Assembly (NCBI GenBank): GCA_019828595.1
Contig: JAHQRK010000017.1
Span: 1,240,001-1,304,000 of the forward strand
Direction: 5' to 3'
Source of the DNA: Aphanomyces cochlioides
Lineage: Eukaryota > Oomycota > Saprolegniomycetes > Saprolegniales > Verrucalvaceae
Length of the DNA: 64,000 nt
A program made the position numbers and the translations under genes. The notes below the pieces were generated by a model that saw nothing but the letters and a program-made list of their open reading frames with translations, searched no databases and was not told the DNA's origin. This document shows, piece after piece, positions 34,554-44,999 of the stretch. Each line of letters opens with the position of its first letter. Position 1 is the first letter of the stretch.

Positions 34554-35946
34554 ATGTCTCCTGCGCGAACTCGAGACAATACTGCGACTGTGGCGCCGAC
34601 GAAAGACATGTACTTTGGTAAGTATGTGTCGCCTGAAGGTTCCAAGAATCTCAAGACGTACTCGTACAAGGGAACTGACAATTCGTTCATCTATCGATTT
34701 GTCTTGACGCCCATGAACAACTACCTCATGCAATTTATCCCATTGTGGCTCGCACCAAACATGGTATCTTCGACTAGCCTACTTCATGTGAAGTTATTGT
34801 TCTTGTATGAATAGATCACTCTCATGGGTCTCATTGCCGTTATTTTTTCCCATATCCTGGTTGCCTCCTATTGTCCAGACTTTGAAGGTCAAGCCCCCAG
34901 TTGGGTCTACGTCTTTGCCGCCGTTGCTCTCTTTGTGTACCAGACACTAGACAACTTGGACGGCAAGCAAGCACGACGAACAGGAACGTCCAGCCCACTT
35001 GGTCTTCTTTTTGACCACGGATGTGATGCAATCAATTGCACGATCGGAAGTATGACAATGGCAGGAGTTGCACAGCTTGGCACGGGATGGAAGACCATTT
35101 GCTTGTTGCTTTGGATGAATTTCACATTCATCGGAGCTACCTGGGAGGAATACTACACAGGATCCCTCGAATTGCCTATTATCAACGGCCCCACTGAAGG
35201 CGTCCTCATTGGAGTCTCTCTGAAGCTCCTCACAGCAGTTCTCGGTAGCATCCTTCGTGAGGCTCTATTGACGTGACTGCGTAGGGACGGGATTCTGGCA
35301 CCAAGAAACATTGATTCCAGGGGTCCAAAACAATACGCTCTTCTTGTATTCCACCATTTTGACGAGCACCATGACCATCTTTAGCAAGTACGATTTTTCT
35401 TTGAGACCTTTAGAAATCATTTTATTTCCTAGCATGTGGAATGTGGCTCATGCCGTGCGGGCACAAAAGGGATCTCTCACAGTGGCCGCGACCCGCTTGG
35501 TTCCATTTATCTTGTTCAATGGGCTCGCTCCCTTTTGGGCACTTCATTCGCCGTCCGACATACTCAGTCATCACCCTCGTCTGTTTTTGTGGACTGCCGG
35601 TCTCCTCAATAGCAAGTTGCTGGTACGAATGCCTCCTGCTTGCATTATTCATCAGATGCAATAGCTTCATTTGATGTTGGCTCACTTGTGTGAAGAAGAA
35701 TTCCATCCGTTCCGCAAGACACTCGTACCGATTTTTTATGTCGCCGGTCATTGCATCTTTTGCCATGTTCAAGGTATTATGGTCATTGGCCTTGAGACCG
35801 AATCCCTCCTCGTGCATGAATTCTTTTACATTTCGCTCGTTGCGTATGTGCACTTGGTCTGCACCGTCATTTTCGAAGTCAAGACTGTGCTCAACATCCC
35901 TGTCTTCACAATCCCTGAAGAAAATCAGGTCATCAAGACTCATTGA
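34554..35946 (+). CDS. CDP-alcohol phosphotransferase (choline/ethanolamine type)
   Basis: Last step of the Kennedy pathway: transfers phosphocholine or phosphoethanolamine from the CDP carrier to diacylglycerol in the ER/Golgi membrane. Exons 34554-34763, 34815-35244, 35285-35387, 35433-35622 and 35665-35946 give 404 residues; introns 40-51 nt, phases agree. The N-terminus includes GSKNLKTYSYKGTDNSFIYR and PLWLAPNMITLMG. The family signature DG-x2-AR-x8-G-x3-D-x3-D is intact as DGKQARRTGTSSPLGLLFDH followed by GCD. About eight to ten hydrophobic segments follow, with HRT-type blocks and the terminal region FPVFTIPEENQVIKTH-like. Head-group preference cannot be read. The start follows the promoter palindromes closely. 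Confidence 0.92.
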
Positions 35947-36106
35947 TGACTGATCAAGACTAGGTAGTAAATCGTCAAGTAGAAAAGATTTCATGTACAA
36001 TCATGGCATCCCATCGAAATAATCTGTTCATGAAGTGAGACACAAAAACGTGCATTATATAAAGGAGAGAAATAATGGCTAGCTTACGCTTGACGTGCAG
36101 ACAGGT

Positions 36107-37505
36107 TTACTCTGGGCTCATGTATAAATGCTCAATGTTGTCTTCTTCGTATGTCGATAACAAGTGATATTGCATCTCCAAACGTTCTTCCTTGCCACGC
36201 ACTTCTTCAAAGACTGACACGAGCGCAACCACGCTAAAAAACAACATGGTGCACAATGCCACTTGATGGACCCACAACGAAAACATGCCCAAGACACCAT
36301 TTGTGCACCAAGTTTCAACCACTTCCTTGTGGTTCGCAGCCACAGGAGCACAGTCAGATGCCTTGCTGAAGTCACGAGCCAAAGTATGGAGGACATCCAA
36401 TTGATTGGAGATGGGATCCAAATATCCGACTTGTAAGCGCTTTCTCGTTTCTTCGGGAAGGGATTTGGCGTAAATTTGCAAGTAATCTTCCATTGCTGTC
36501 GCATCGGCCAAACTCTTGCTGAAGGATGCCAAGGACGGTCCGTACAAGGTTGTGTTGGCTGGACATTTGACAAAGTACTGAACGGAAGTATCATTGCGGA
36601 AAAGTGTCATAGTGTTCACCACAGGTGCGACACAGAAATCAGCAGCTTCGATCGAGTTGGACAAGTAGATGCCGAATAAACCATACGATGACGGAATGAC
36701 TACCAAGATCATGAAAATTGCGAAGCGCAATGTGGAAGACATCGACCAGCCGATAGCTGCAATCGACAAAAAGCAAGACAAAGTCATGGTCAATATGATG
36801 CCATTCGTGGAAGACTTCATCCAAAAATATTCTTCTTCCCATCGATCTGCCATGCGCGTCAGATTAGAGGGGAGGGCACCAGTCTCTTTGGCCAATTCAG
36901 CAGAGGCATGCTGGAGTCTATCAATATTCTATAAGCGCCAATGACAGAAGAGATGCATACCTCAATGCATCTACTACAAGTTGCGATGCATTGGACGGCA
37001 ACGAATCATTAAATGACAGCAACATGTCATCCGCCGAAACGCGGACATCTTGGGAGATATAGGACGCATTGTTGCCCATGGTGTGGATGGCGTGAAATGT
37101 GTGCGACACATTTTGCATGCTATTTGACACGCGGTGAACGCTGTAATCAACTTGAGCTTCAGCCAAAAGTCCAGCTAATGCACTTAGGGCTGTAAATCCA
37201 AGTAAAATCACTGCAAACACATCATTCGAGCCTTGGTGGAAAACATTTCGACGCATACGCGTATAGGCTGCATACGAAGGAGGCGCTCGTGACGCTGATG
37301 GCATGGCGACCGACATGATTCGTCGCCCAGCAATCATGAGCAAGAGGGCAAAGCACAACAATCCAATTCCAAAGCAACCGAAAGCCACTTTGCGCAGAAA
37401 TGACTTGTACGCCTCATCATACGGTGCAAAGACACTCGGTCCGCCAAATACACGGTGAAAGTCATGGAGGAAGCTTATCGCTTCGTCGGCAGCGCTGAAG
37501 TTCAT
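36107..37505 (-). CDS. Tweety-like polytopic membrane protein
   Basis: 451 residues from exons 37505-36961 and 36917-36107. The 43-nt intron was chosen because an earlier AG would break phase. The layout fits tweety homologues: an N-terminal extracellular stretch, transmembrane segments CFGIGLLCFALLLMIAG and FAVILLGFTALSALAGLL, and a long glycosylatable loop with many Asn-x-Ser/Thr sites and heptad-like spacing. Then come two further membrane segments, a Cys-containing loop (EAADFCVAPVVN, YFVKCPANTT) and a final helix with WVHQVALCTMLFFSVVALVS. The tail is acidic and cytosolic. Tweety proteins are proposed volume-regulated anion channels or lipid-handling proteins. Assignment rests on topology and the Cys loop, so another polytopic family is possible. 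Confidence 0.55.
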
Positions 37506-38116
37506 CTCGAGTGGAACGCTGTCTGGGGACGAGGTCCGATCCAGATCTTATTAAAAGTGGTTTTTCTCTTGGGATAATAAATTAAATGGAATCCGCACTC
37601 ATACTAAAATCAAGTTTGAATGATTAAAATTACGACGTCTGTTGTTCCAAACGACTGTCCGGATAAATATTCAGAATGGTGTATCCGGATACGATTTTCG
37701 ATATCCGGATACGCACTTGAGTATTCGTATACGGATAATGCTAGTTATCCGGATAAATACACACTTCAGAGAATCGGGAGGAAATGATACATGGGGAAGG
37801 AAATTCCAAGAGTAAGAATTGGAAAGAATGCAAAGCGGAAGAGTGAATCTGGCTGTGTGAGTGTGGTGTTTGACTACGTACGAATTTTCAAGGCAAAAGC
37901 GCTTTTGAACCTCACGTAATAAAATTTCGGAGGTTTTCTTTCAAGGATTCAATAATATTTATTTTCAAAGGTCTTGATTATGTATGTTGGGTCCATTTGA
38001 CGATGGTATCTTCAAACCAAGGTGGAAATGAATCTTGGATGGTTGTCTCCTGCAAGGTGCTCACGTAGACATTCGCTCGACTTCTAGTAATCTTCAGCGA
38101 GCTTTGTAGCGCTAGC
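37506..38116. other. Shared upstream region of tweety-like gene and transporter
   Basis: 611 bp between divergent starts. It carries the densest cluster of TATCCGGATA elements in the window (37658-37756), in its tweety-proximal half. The remainder is AT-rich (37900-37980). No coding sequence was seen. Confidence 0.45.
37658..37756. promoter_or_regulatory. Cluster of four TATCCGGATA elements
   Basis: Copies at 37658-37666 (tccggataa), 37682-37691 and 37702-37711 (tatccggata, exact), and 37745-37756 (ttatccggataa, full 12-bp palindrome). A degenerate tatacggata lies at about 37728. Spacing is 20-45 bp. They lie 150-250 bp upstream of the tweety-like ATG. Confidence 0.5.
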
Positions 38117-39580
38117 ATGGCGTGTGACGACAACTCCGCTGCAGACAAGAGCCTCTTGTCGCCTTCTGCCAATGTCTCGCTATCATGTGAACCGATCGAA
38201 ACACCAACAGATCGCAATGTGTCCATGGACTTGACTGCAACCGCCAATCTTCCGGTGATGAGACTTCTATGCCCCCACAAGGATGCTCGATTCCATTCAT
38301 GATATTGCTGTGCCTCCCTCGATTTGCAATTGCGATGGCATGGGCAGCTCAATGGTCTGTCCTTGGCCCACTGCTTGAGATCCTCTTGTCGCCCTCAGAG
38401 GTGCAAGCGGTGCAACTCGCTGGTCCCATTTCAGGACTTGTCGTTGGACCTGTGATTGGCGTGTTTTCAGACAAATGCTCCAGCCGATTTGGCCGCCGTC
38501 GACCTTATCTTTTCTTTTCTGGGGTTCGTTCGCGAGCATCCTCTGTTGGGTTCTCATGATGTTCACCGTTGAGTTGGGCAATGCCTTGGGCGATACAGCA
38601 AGCTCTAGGGGATGGACAACTGCGCTTACAGTCCTCTGCTACATTTGGATGGACATCTCTGTCAATATCACCATGGTGCCGGCTGGCCTAATCCTCGCTG
38701 ACTTTGCTGGAGACAGGCAAGTTACTGGAGCCGTAGTTGGCGGTCTCGTCGCTGCGTGCGGTCAATTAGCCGTCGCTGTTTACATTTTTGCTTTTGGCCC
38801 GGCGTACAACACCATGGAGTCTTTCCTCTCACTCTTGGTAACCATCATGCTTTCAACATCCATGGCAGTTTGCTAGTTCGTTCAGGAGACGAGCTACACA
38901 TTTGAATCGCCAAAGTCCAAGTACATCGAAGTCATTGAGCGCAGTGTACACTGGCATTCGTGATCCCCCACGCCCTCTAGCCGTCTACTTCATCATCATG
39001 ATGCTCACACAGTACGGCTTTTCGGCCTACAACAGCGCCAAAGGTCAATTCTTCGGCCTTGTCGTGAATCAAGGGTCAGCAACTGATGCGGATCTATGCC
39101 ACGAGAATTGTTCACCTGCGCAGAAGAAGTACAACGATGGCGTGCAGCTAGGCGGCCAGACCGACGTCTTGTGTTGTCTACGTCTGCTTCTTGCCAAGAC
39201 TAGTCAAGCGCTTTGGAGCCAAGCTTGTTGTGACGCTGGCGATCATTCCGCAAGCATTTTTGATCTTCCTCGCTTTTTGCCGAAACATTCCACTCGCCAT
39301 GGTCTTTGTAAGTGGCGTGAGCATTACGCAAGCGACGGTGTTCCCGCTCGCATTGCCGCTTGTGCTTCACGTACTTGGCGATGACAGTCAGCTTGGTTTG
39401 TTTGCTGGCGCGTTGAATTCGTCGATGTGCTTTGGTCAATTCCTCAACTTTGCACTCGGAACCCTCCTGGTGAGGTCGTCAATGGGCTATGCGACGCCTG
39501 TGCTTGTCTGCGGCGTCTTGAGCGCCATCGCGTGCTTGATCGTGCGGACACAGTTCCATGTGGATATGCACACAATGTAG
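38117..39580 (+). pseudogene. SLC45/sucrose-type sugar transporter, frameshifted
   Basis: A GPH/SLC45-family proton-coupled sugar symporter is clearly recognisable: LCLPRFAIAMAWAAQWSVLG, PLLEILL, GVFSDKCSSRFGRRRPYLF, IVMVPAGLILADFAGDR-like, RDPPRPLAVYFIIMMLTQYG, and LPRLVKRFGAKLVVTLAIIPQ with later helices to TQFHVDMHTM. The frame changes, however. At 38219-38262 a 44-nt GT-AG intron can explain the change, and another fits at 38838-38876. The breaks near 38515 (inside RRRPYLFF/WGSFAS), between about 38880 and 38930, and near 39165 have no room for an intron. I therefore call a pseudogene, with assembly error as the alternative. The N-terminus from 38117 is Ser/Asp/Thr-rich and cytosolic. TATCCGGATA elements lie far upstream. 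Confidence 0.6.
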
Positions 39581-39717
39581 TTAAGAGTGCCCCTTACAAG
39601 GGGTTTCGATGGAGTGCGATAAGTTTTCCATAGAGTTCGACAGAGTTGACAATCCTGCACACGTAAGACGGATGAAGAGTTGACTCGGCTCATTCGTGAA
39701 CTTTGAACCGTTGAGAG

Positions 39718-41268
39718 ATGGAGGCCAAGCTCAGGGAACTGTCCGTCGATTCACGCTTGTCAACCGTGGAAGACCGCGTGAATGCATTCCTCAAGTCGGT
39801 CGATGAGCTCAAGAAGACAACGACGATTGGGCAGCGCAACCACGAGCGTAAGAAACTCTACAGCGACGTGGAATATATTCGGTTGGACATTGAAGAGGAG
39901 ATTCTCAAGCTTCACGAAGCTCCTCAAGAGAGTCCGGACGCCACGCCTCCATCGGACGACGTTACCAAGTGCGAAGATGAAGCTGTGGTCGCCGCCGTCA
40001 AGCGACTTGACATTTTGCGAAACCAACTCGCACTGGAAACTGCACCTCCACCAACTACTCAAGTGGAAAAAGTCATGTACGTCGTGCGCTTTGCGACGGC
40101 AATCATGCTTATGTTTGGCGGGTTCGCCATTGTGTTTTTCATCATCCCTCTTCGTTGGTCGCATTTGATTTTGCGCAAATATGGCCTTCCCAACAATTGG
40201 CTGCCCATGGATCTGGTCCAGCACGGCATCGGTCGACTCATTTGCATGTGTGCTGGCGTCGAAATTACCACAGATGGCACGGAGAAGAACCTGAAGAACC
40301 TCAAGGATCCATCTACAGTCGCCATGTTCACGTCCGTCTCCATCCTCTTTCACGATTGTATTGACATTTATACTGATAGGCATGGATCCAACTTAGATAC
40401 GCCGATGATCTTGGCTGTCTCGCCAGTGACCGTCAAGGTGCAAACTCTCATTCAATCTTGGGATTATAACCACACTGACGGTAGTTTATCGGCAAGAAGA
40501 CGCTCTTCCTGGTGCCAATCATCGGTTGGGTCTTTCGATGGGGCTTTGGTTTGGTTCCCATCGACCGTAGCAATCGGTAAGGCGAAGACCTTGTCGACTC
40601 TGACCAACTTGACGCTCCAAGGGAAAGCGCCAAGAAAAGCTTGAAAGACTTAGCCGAAGCAGTCAACGATTACGGTCGTTCGATTGCAATCTCTCCCGAA
40701 GGCAAGCGCACCAAGAATGGCCAGGTACAACAACTCTCTGAGATCACATTGTTACATTGCGATCTACTGGTAGCTGTGTGACTTCAAGAAAGGGCCGTTC
40801 TACTTGCAAGCCGACGTGAACAAACCGATCACGCCTGTGATTATCCAAGGCGTGTACGAGCTCTGGTCTCCTGGACGTACATTTGCCGTGCCTGGCAAAG
40901 GTCTTGTGCGATTCCTGCCACAATTTCTCGTCGACCCGAAAAAATCCAAAAATGCAAATCGCCTCGCCCTCCGCCGCGTCTTTTTGAATGCTTTGGCTGA
41001 GCCTGTGCCAGGTACACTGAAAACTTCGCATGGTTTCAATACTCAAGCTCGAATAGATGATCTCTCAAGCCCCGTGGACGATCGTTTCTACATGATCCAC
41101 GTGTGGACGATGGTCAACATTTGGTTTTTCGTGCCGAGCGTTTTGTCGTTCATTGCCAGCACGATCCATGCCGTAGGAGCAGCATTTGGCTTGTCGTGGT
41201 TTGCTTCGCTGCAAGCTGTGGTTGCCATGATGGTCCTCTTTGAAGGCCTCATGTGGTCGACGTGCTGA
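39718..41268 (+). CDS. PlsC-type acyltransferase (AGPAT-like), tandem copy 1
   Basis: Probably acylates lysophosphatidate or another lysophospholipid at a membrane. Six exons (39718-40331, 40380-40437, 40485-40576, 40622-40724, 40774-41011, 41057-41268) give 438 residues; phases agree. Residues 1-130 are charged and helical (coiled coil with QRNHERKKLYSDVEYIRLDI). Then comes a membrane helix (FATAIMLMFGGFAIVFFIIP) followed by the acyltransferase domain. The catalytic HX4D is HGSNLD and is assembled across the first intron. Motif II is VPIDRSNR. The usual EGTRS phosphate-binding motif reads EGKRTKNGQ here, with Lys in place of Thr. A later block is DFKKGPFYLQADVNKPITPV. Two C-terminal membrane helices end the protein. 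Copy 2 follows 455 bp downstream with identical length. Confidence 0.88.
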
Positions 41269-41723
41269 TCTCGACGTCATGCCGCAGAGCCGTCGACATC
41301 ATGGCTTATCAATGACTTGGCCATGTCGATGATTGGTTGCTTCGTTGAATGTCAAAATTCTTTTTCTCCATCAACTTCAACATTTGCTCACACATTTGTA
41401 ACTCATTTTAAATCACCCCATGTCATTCAAAACTATTTAAAATGGTTTTAAAATATCTATTGCACAGTACATTCAATTTTAAATACAATTGAAATGTATC
41501 CTATCAAAGGCTTGAAATAGTTTTCCTTGTTGAAGATTCAAGAGAAAAGTCAGAAGTGTCTTATGGACGTGTGGTGGACTGTATTTAAAATGCATTTATA
41601 ATCCATGTATTGCAGTGATATTATATTTTTAAAAGCATTAAAAATATTGCATCGTTTTTATTGTTGACACAACATCAGGGGCTACACTCCAGAGATTCAC
41701 AAACCAGGGAAGGATTGGCTGTC
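41269..41723. other. AT-rich spacer between the acyltransferase copies
   Basis: 455 bp, strongly AT-rich between 41395 and 41660 with repeated TTTAAAAT-type words. No ORF or structured repeat was recognised. It probably holds the 3' end of copy 1 and the promoter of copy 2. Confidence 0.4.
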
Positions 41724-43220
41724 ATGGAGGAGACGCTCAAGGCGCTGTCGATTGAATCACGCTTGACGGCCATTGAAAAGGAAGTGAAGAAGTTTCTTGC
41801 AACTGTGGACAAACTCAAGGCGACTAAGACGTTGTCGCAGCGAAACCACGAGCGCAAGAAGCTCTACAAAGTGTCCGAGTTTATCCGCTTGGATATCGAA
41901 GACGAGCTGCTCAAATTGCACGAAGCCCCTCCGAAAACTCCTGATGCACCTGTGCCATCAGATGAACTTTCCCACGCGACTGACCCTCTGGTCATCGCGT
42001 ACGCTGAACGATTGAATACTATTCGCAAGCAATTGACCCTTGAAATCCAGCCATCTACTGGAACACTTCTTGAAAAAGTGTACATGGTTATCCGCCTCTT
42101 GTCCTTTGCATTGATCATGCTTGGCGGCTTCTTTATTATTTTTTTCTTGATTCCAGTGCGATGGTCCCATTTGATCTTGCGCAAATTTGGCGTGAAAAAC
42201 AATTCCTTGCCCATGGATTACATTCAAACCTTCTACGGCTTGGCCCTCTGCCTCGCTTCGGGAATTCAAATTATTACCAACAACCGCGAAAACTTGACCT
42301 TCAAGGCCCTGAAAGACGCCACGATCGTCATGTTTACGTACGAAAACTCTTCTCTCCCGTTCTCTAATTGTACTTACGTAGCCACGGATCGAATCTCGAT
42401 GGGTTGATGATCCAAGGCACGTCGCCCACGACGTTGAAATTCATTGCCAAAAAGGTGCTCTTCATGATTCCTTTCGCTGGCTGGAGTTTCCGCTGGGCCT
42501 TTGGAAATATTCCCATTGATCGCTCCAATCGGTACGAAGTCGATGCTGTGTCATCCTCTACATTTTTGTGTGCAGGGAAGCTTCAAAGCGCAGTTTGAAG
42601 GCCTTGGCCAAAGCTGTAATTTTCTACGGTCGATCGATCGCCATCTCGCCAGAAGGCACACGCTCGACAAATGGCCAGGTTCCTTGTCTACTTTGCACGT
42701 TGTCCTCAAATCCGATTTTTAGTTGCAAGACTTTAAGAAGGGTCCATTCTATCTCCAAACGGACGTCAACAAGTCAATTTCACCTGTCGTTGTCCATGGC
42801 GCATTTGAATTGTGGCCTCCTGGTCGTCTGTTCACGTTGTCCGGCAAAGCGTACTGCGATTACCTCCCTCAATTCCAAGTCGATCCTGCCAAGTCTCGCA
42901 ATGCCAATCGTCTTGCGTTGCGTCGCGTGTATTTGGAGGCGGCGGCAAAGCCAGTGCCAGGTATGCTGCGAGTATTTGTCTTGATGGCTCACGAATATGG
43001 TCTGCTAGACGATTTGTCGACGTCACCTGACCCACTCCACGTGCTGTACCACATTGGATTCATCCTCCTCCTCTGGGTGACAGTGCCAACGACTTGCTGG
43101 TTGATTTGCAAGGGTATCGGAGCAATTGCCACTGCACTCCAGTTGTCATCGTGGGGAACGACTCAATTGATCATCTCGACGCTCCTTGGCGTTGAAACGT
43201 TCATGTTCTTTACATGTTAA
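41724..43220 (+). CDS. PlsC-type acyltransferase (AGPAT-like), tandem copy 2
   Basis: A paralogue of the gene just upstream, also exactly 438 residues, from exons 41724-42337, 42382-42531, 42576-42678, 42723-42960 and 43009-43220. Layout is the same: charged coiled-coil N-terminus (QRNHERKKLYKVSEFIRLDI), membrane helix (LSFALIMLGGFFIIFFLIP), HGSNLD catalytic motif split by intron 1 at the same place, IPIDRSNR, then EGTRSTNGQ (canonical here) and DFKKGPFYLQTDVNKSISPV. The intron present in copy 1 at 40438-40484 is absent: the codons run straight through TLKFIAKK. All other intron positions are shared. Two C-terminal membrane segments are retained. Equal lengths and high similarity show a tandem duplication with both copies under constraint. 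Confidence 0.88.
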
Positions 43221-43265
43221 CGTGACACAGATATATATATGAATCCCAAACAAGAAAAATGGCTC

Positions 43266-44297
43266 TCATGGCTTCGCCATTGCTGCTTCTGTTGATTTAA
43301 AAGGCTCGGTTGGAGATGTCGTCGAGGAGAAGGAAAAGAGACGCTGTTCGTTCACTTTGGCTTCGAGTTCGGCCGATGGCTCGGCTGGCATCGCTTCGTC
43401 TTTGGCCATCTCCGTGACGAACACATTTGCATCGGCATAGCCTTTGACAATGTTGCCAGCGTGCTGACTACGACGCAAGTACGAACCTTCCAATTCGTAG
43501 ATTTGTTTCTCGAGTTGGGTCAATTCTTCTTGCTCGTCCGACCGCTTACCGAGCCACGTACGCAATTCTTCGTCCAGCTTGCGTGTTTCTTCGTCCATGA
43601 GACAGTCGTCTTCAGGCTTTTCTTCCATTGGCGGTTTCTCGCTATGAGACGTTGTCTCTACCTTTGGTATGCCTGCTCCATCATCATTCTTCTCGCTCTC
43701 TTTGCCATCCCCATGGCCCCGCAAACCCCTACGTTGTGGAGCTTCTACCTTGGGTTTGGCTGTTTTCGTGTTTTTCGACGATTGCTTGGCTTCTTCCTTG
43801 AGTTTTCGCTTTCGAGGTGGGGATGAATTGCAATGACACATGCACTTTGTACATGTAGCACAGATTTCACATCGTCGCGCTTTGCATTTGCATTTTCGAG
43901 TTGGAATTTTTGGAGTGGAAGGTGCTCCGGATGGAGTATCCGAAGAGGTGCTCTGTGATGGCGCGGCTTCGTCCTTTGCCTTGGTCGTGGCCTGAGTCTC
44001 CTCAAGCTCACTTGTTCGTGTGGCTTGGCGCTTGGGAGCAGCATCTTGACGAGATTCTGCTGACTTGTCGGTCGTTGTTCGATTATTCGTCGATTTTGTA
44101 GTTTCGACGGGACGAAGCGCACGTTGAGGCGGGCCATTGCAGTAACACTGGCATTTCACACATTTGATGCAAGTCGGACATCGTCGACTCTTGCATCTAC
44201 ACTTGATTCCAGGATTTGCTGTTGGATCAGAAGGCGGCGCTTCCACGGCGGCGTCGACCACTCGACTGGTTTGAATCAGCTTCATTCCGCGGTGCAT
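43266..44297 (-). CDS. Eaf6-like HAT-complex subunit with two Cys-rich repeats
   Basis: A 343-residue single-exon protein. The C-terminal part matches the Eaf6 family, a small subunit of NuA4/MOZ-type histone acetyltransferase complexes. It has an acidic helix with TQLEKQIYELEGSYLRRSQH, then AGNIVKGY and a final RLFSFSSTTSP-like segment. Upstream are two copies of a compact cysteine motif, CRCKSRRCPTCIKCVKCQCY at about residues 33-52 and CKCKARRCEICATCTKCMCH at about 139-158. The shared pattern is CxCKxRRCxxCxxCxKCxCxC. They are separated by a disordered Thr/Glu/Lys-rich spacer. Between the second repeat and the Eaf6 part lies a basic, nuclear-localisation-like stretch (RKRKLKEEAKQSSKN). Eaf6 proteins are normally 100-200 residues, so the N-terminal half is extra. 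The function of the Cys repeats is unknown; zinc binding is likely. Confidence 0.65.
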   Translation of the reverse strand: MHRGMKLIQTSRVVDAAVEAPPSDPTANPGIKCRCKSRRCPTCIKCVKCQCYCNGPPQRALRPVETTKSTNNRTTTDKSAESRQDAAPKRQATRTSELEETQATTKAKDEAAPSQSTSSDTPSGAPSTPKIPTRKCKCKARRCEICATCTKCMCHCNSSPPRKRKLKEEAKQSSKNTKTAKPKVEAPQRRGLRGHGDGKESEKNDDGAGIPKVETTSHSEKPPMEEKPEDDCLMDEETRKLDEELRTWLGKRSDEQEELTQLEKQIYELEGSYLRRSQHAGNIVKGYADANVFVTEMAKDEAMPAEPSAELEAKVNEQRLFSFSSTTSPTEPFKSTEAAMAKP

Positions 44298-44999
44298 TCT
44301 GTTACATGGGTGGTTGCGAATCCGGATAAATATTCTTTTATCCGGATGTTCACGTGTGAAGATGATTTGATCTGGGGTTAACCATGTTGGGGGTTTAGGG
44401 GTTGCCTTGACTCAAGGGCAAGTGGACACATGAGGCGCGTGAGGCACAATGGCTGCCTTGTTGAGCTGCAAGACACATGCGAGATTATAATATGCTTGCT
44501 ACAAATTAGAGTTTATCAAAGCAGCTGTGTTTTTGTCTCGACTCATCTCTCGAGTTTTTTCATCTAGAATGTTGTGGATTGTACAAATGACAATGCTGAC
44601 GGCCACCATGTCCATGACGAGTCCTACGATGTGCATTGTTGAAAAGGGAGTGCCTCAGTGCCTTAGATCGGTTGTAAGTTGATCGTGCGATGAACCGCTT
44701 CATTGCATTTGGCGCTGCAGCAGAAGGGATTTATCTTACACCTTGCCCATTGGCCACCTCCGATACAAGCAAAGATTATGGACGCACGCTGGCCAAAGCG
44801 ATACGGGCGCGATCCTACGCTGAGCCAAGTGAGCTACATATTTTGTTTATCAGCAGCTTCATCCGTCGTAATGATGAAATAAAATGGGATAAGTGGTCGT
44901 GTGTGGAACTTGGCCATTTGATTGTCAAACATGCATTGCTGAGTTTTCATGAGTAGGATAATATTCGTGCAAGATAAATCGAGTTAGGATTGATAAAAA
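44298..44999. other. Upstream region of the Eaf6-like gene and unassigned sequence
   Basis: 702 bp. The first 50 bp hold two TATCCGGATA elements. Between 44570 and 44960 there are ATG frames on the plus strand (for example 44570 onward and 44690-44956) that can be joined by a GT-AG intron. The products match nothing I know, so no gene is called. It ends at the stop of the SRPBCC gene. Confidence 0.4.
44320..44347. promoter_or_regulatory. Pair of TATCCGGATA-type elements
   Basis: atccggataa at 44320-44329 and ttatccggat at 44338-44347, 23-50 bp upstream of the Eaf6-like ATG on the minus strand. The close, paired arrangement resembles the pair upstream of the VOC-protein gene. Confidence 0.5.

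Noticed and set aside
35422..36000. 192-codon minus-strand ORF at the phosphotransferase 3' end
   Set aside because: Antisense to exons 4-5 of a clear enzyme and without recognisable domain.
39760..40383. 207-codon minus-strand ORF in acyltransferase copy 1
   Set aside because: Shadow of the coding strand; a similar shadow appears at the same position in copy 2, as expected from the duplication.
44570..44960. Possible small spliced gene with a hydrophobic start
   Set aside because: The joined product resembles nothing, and several alternative splice choices are equally good.
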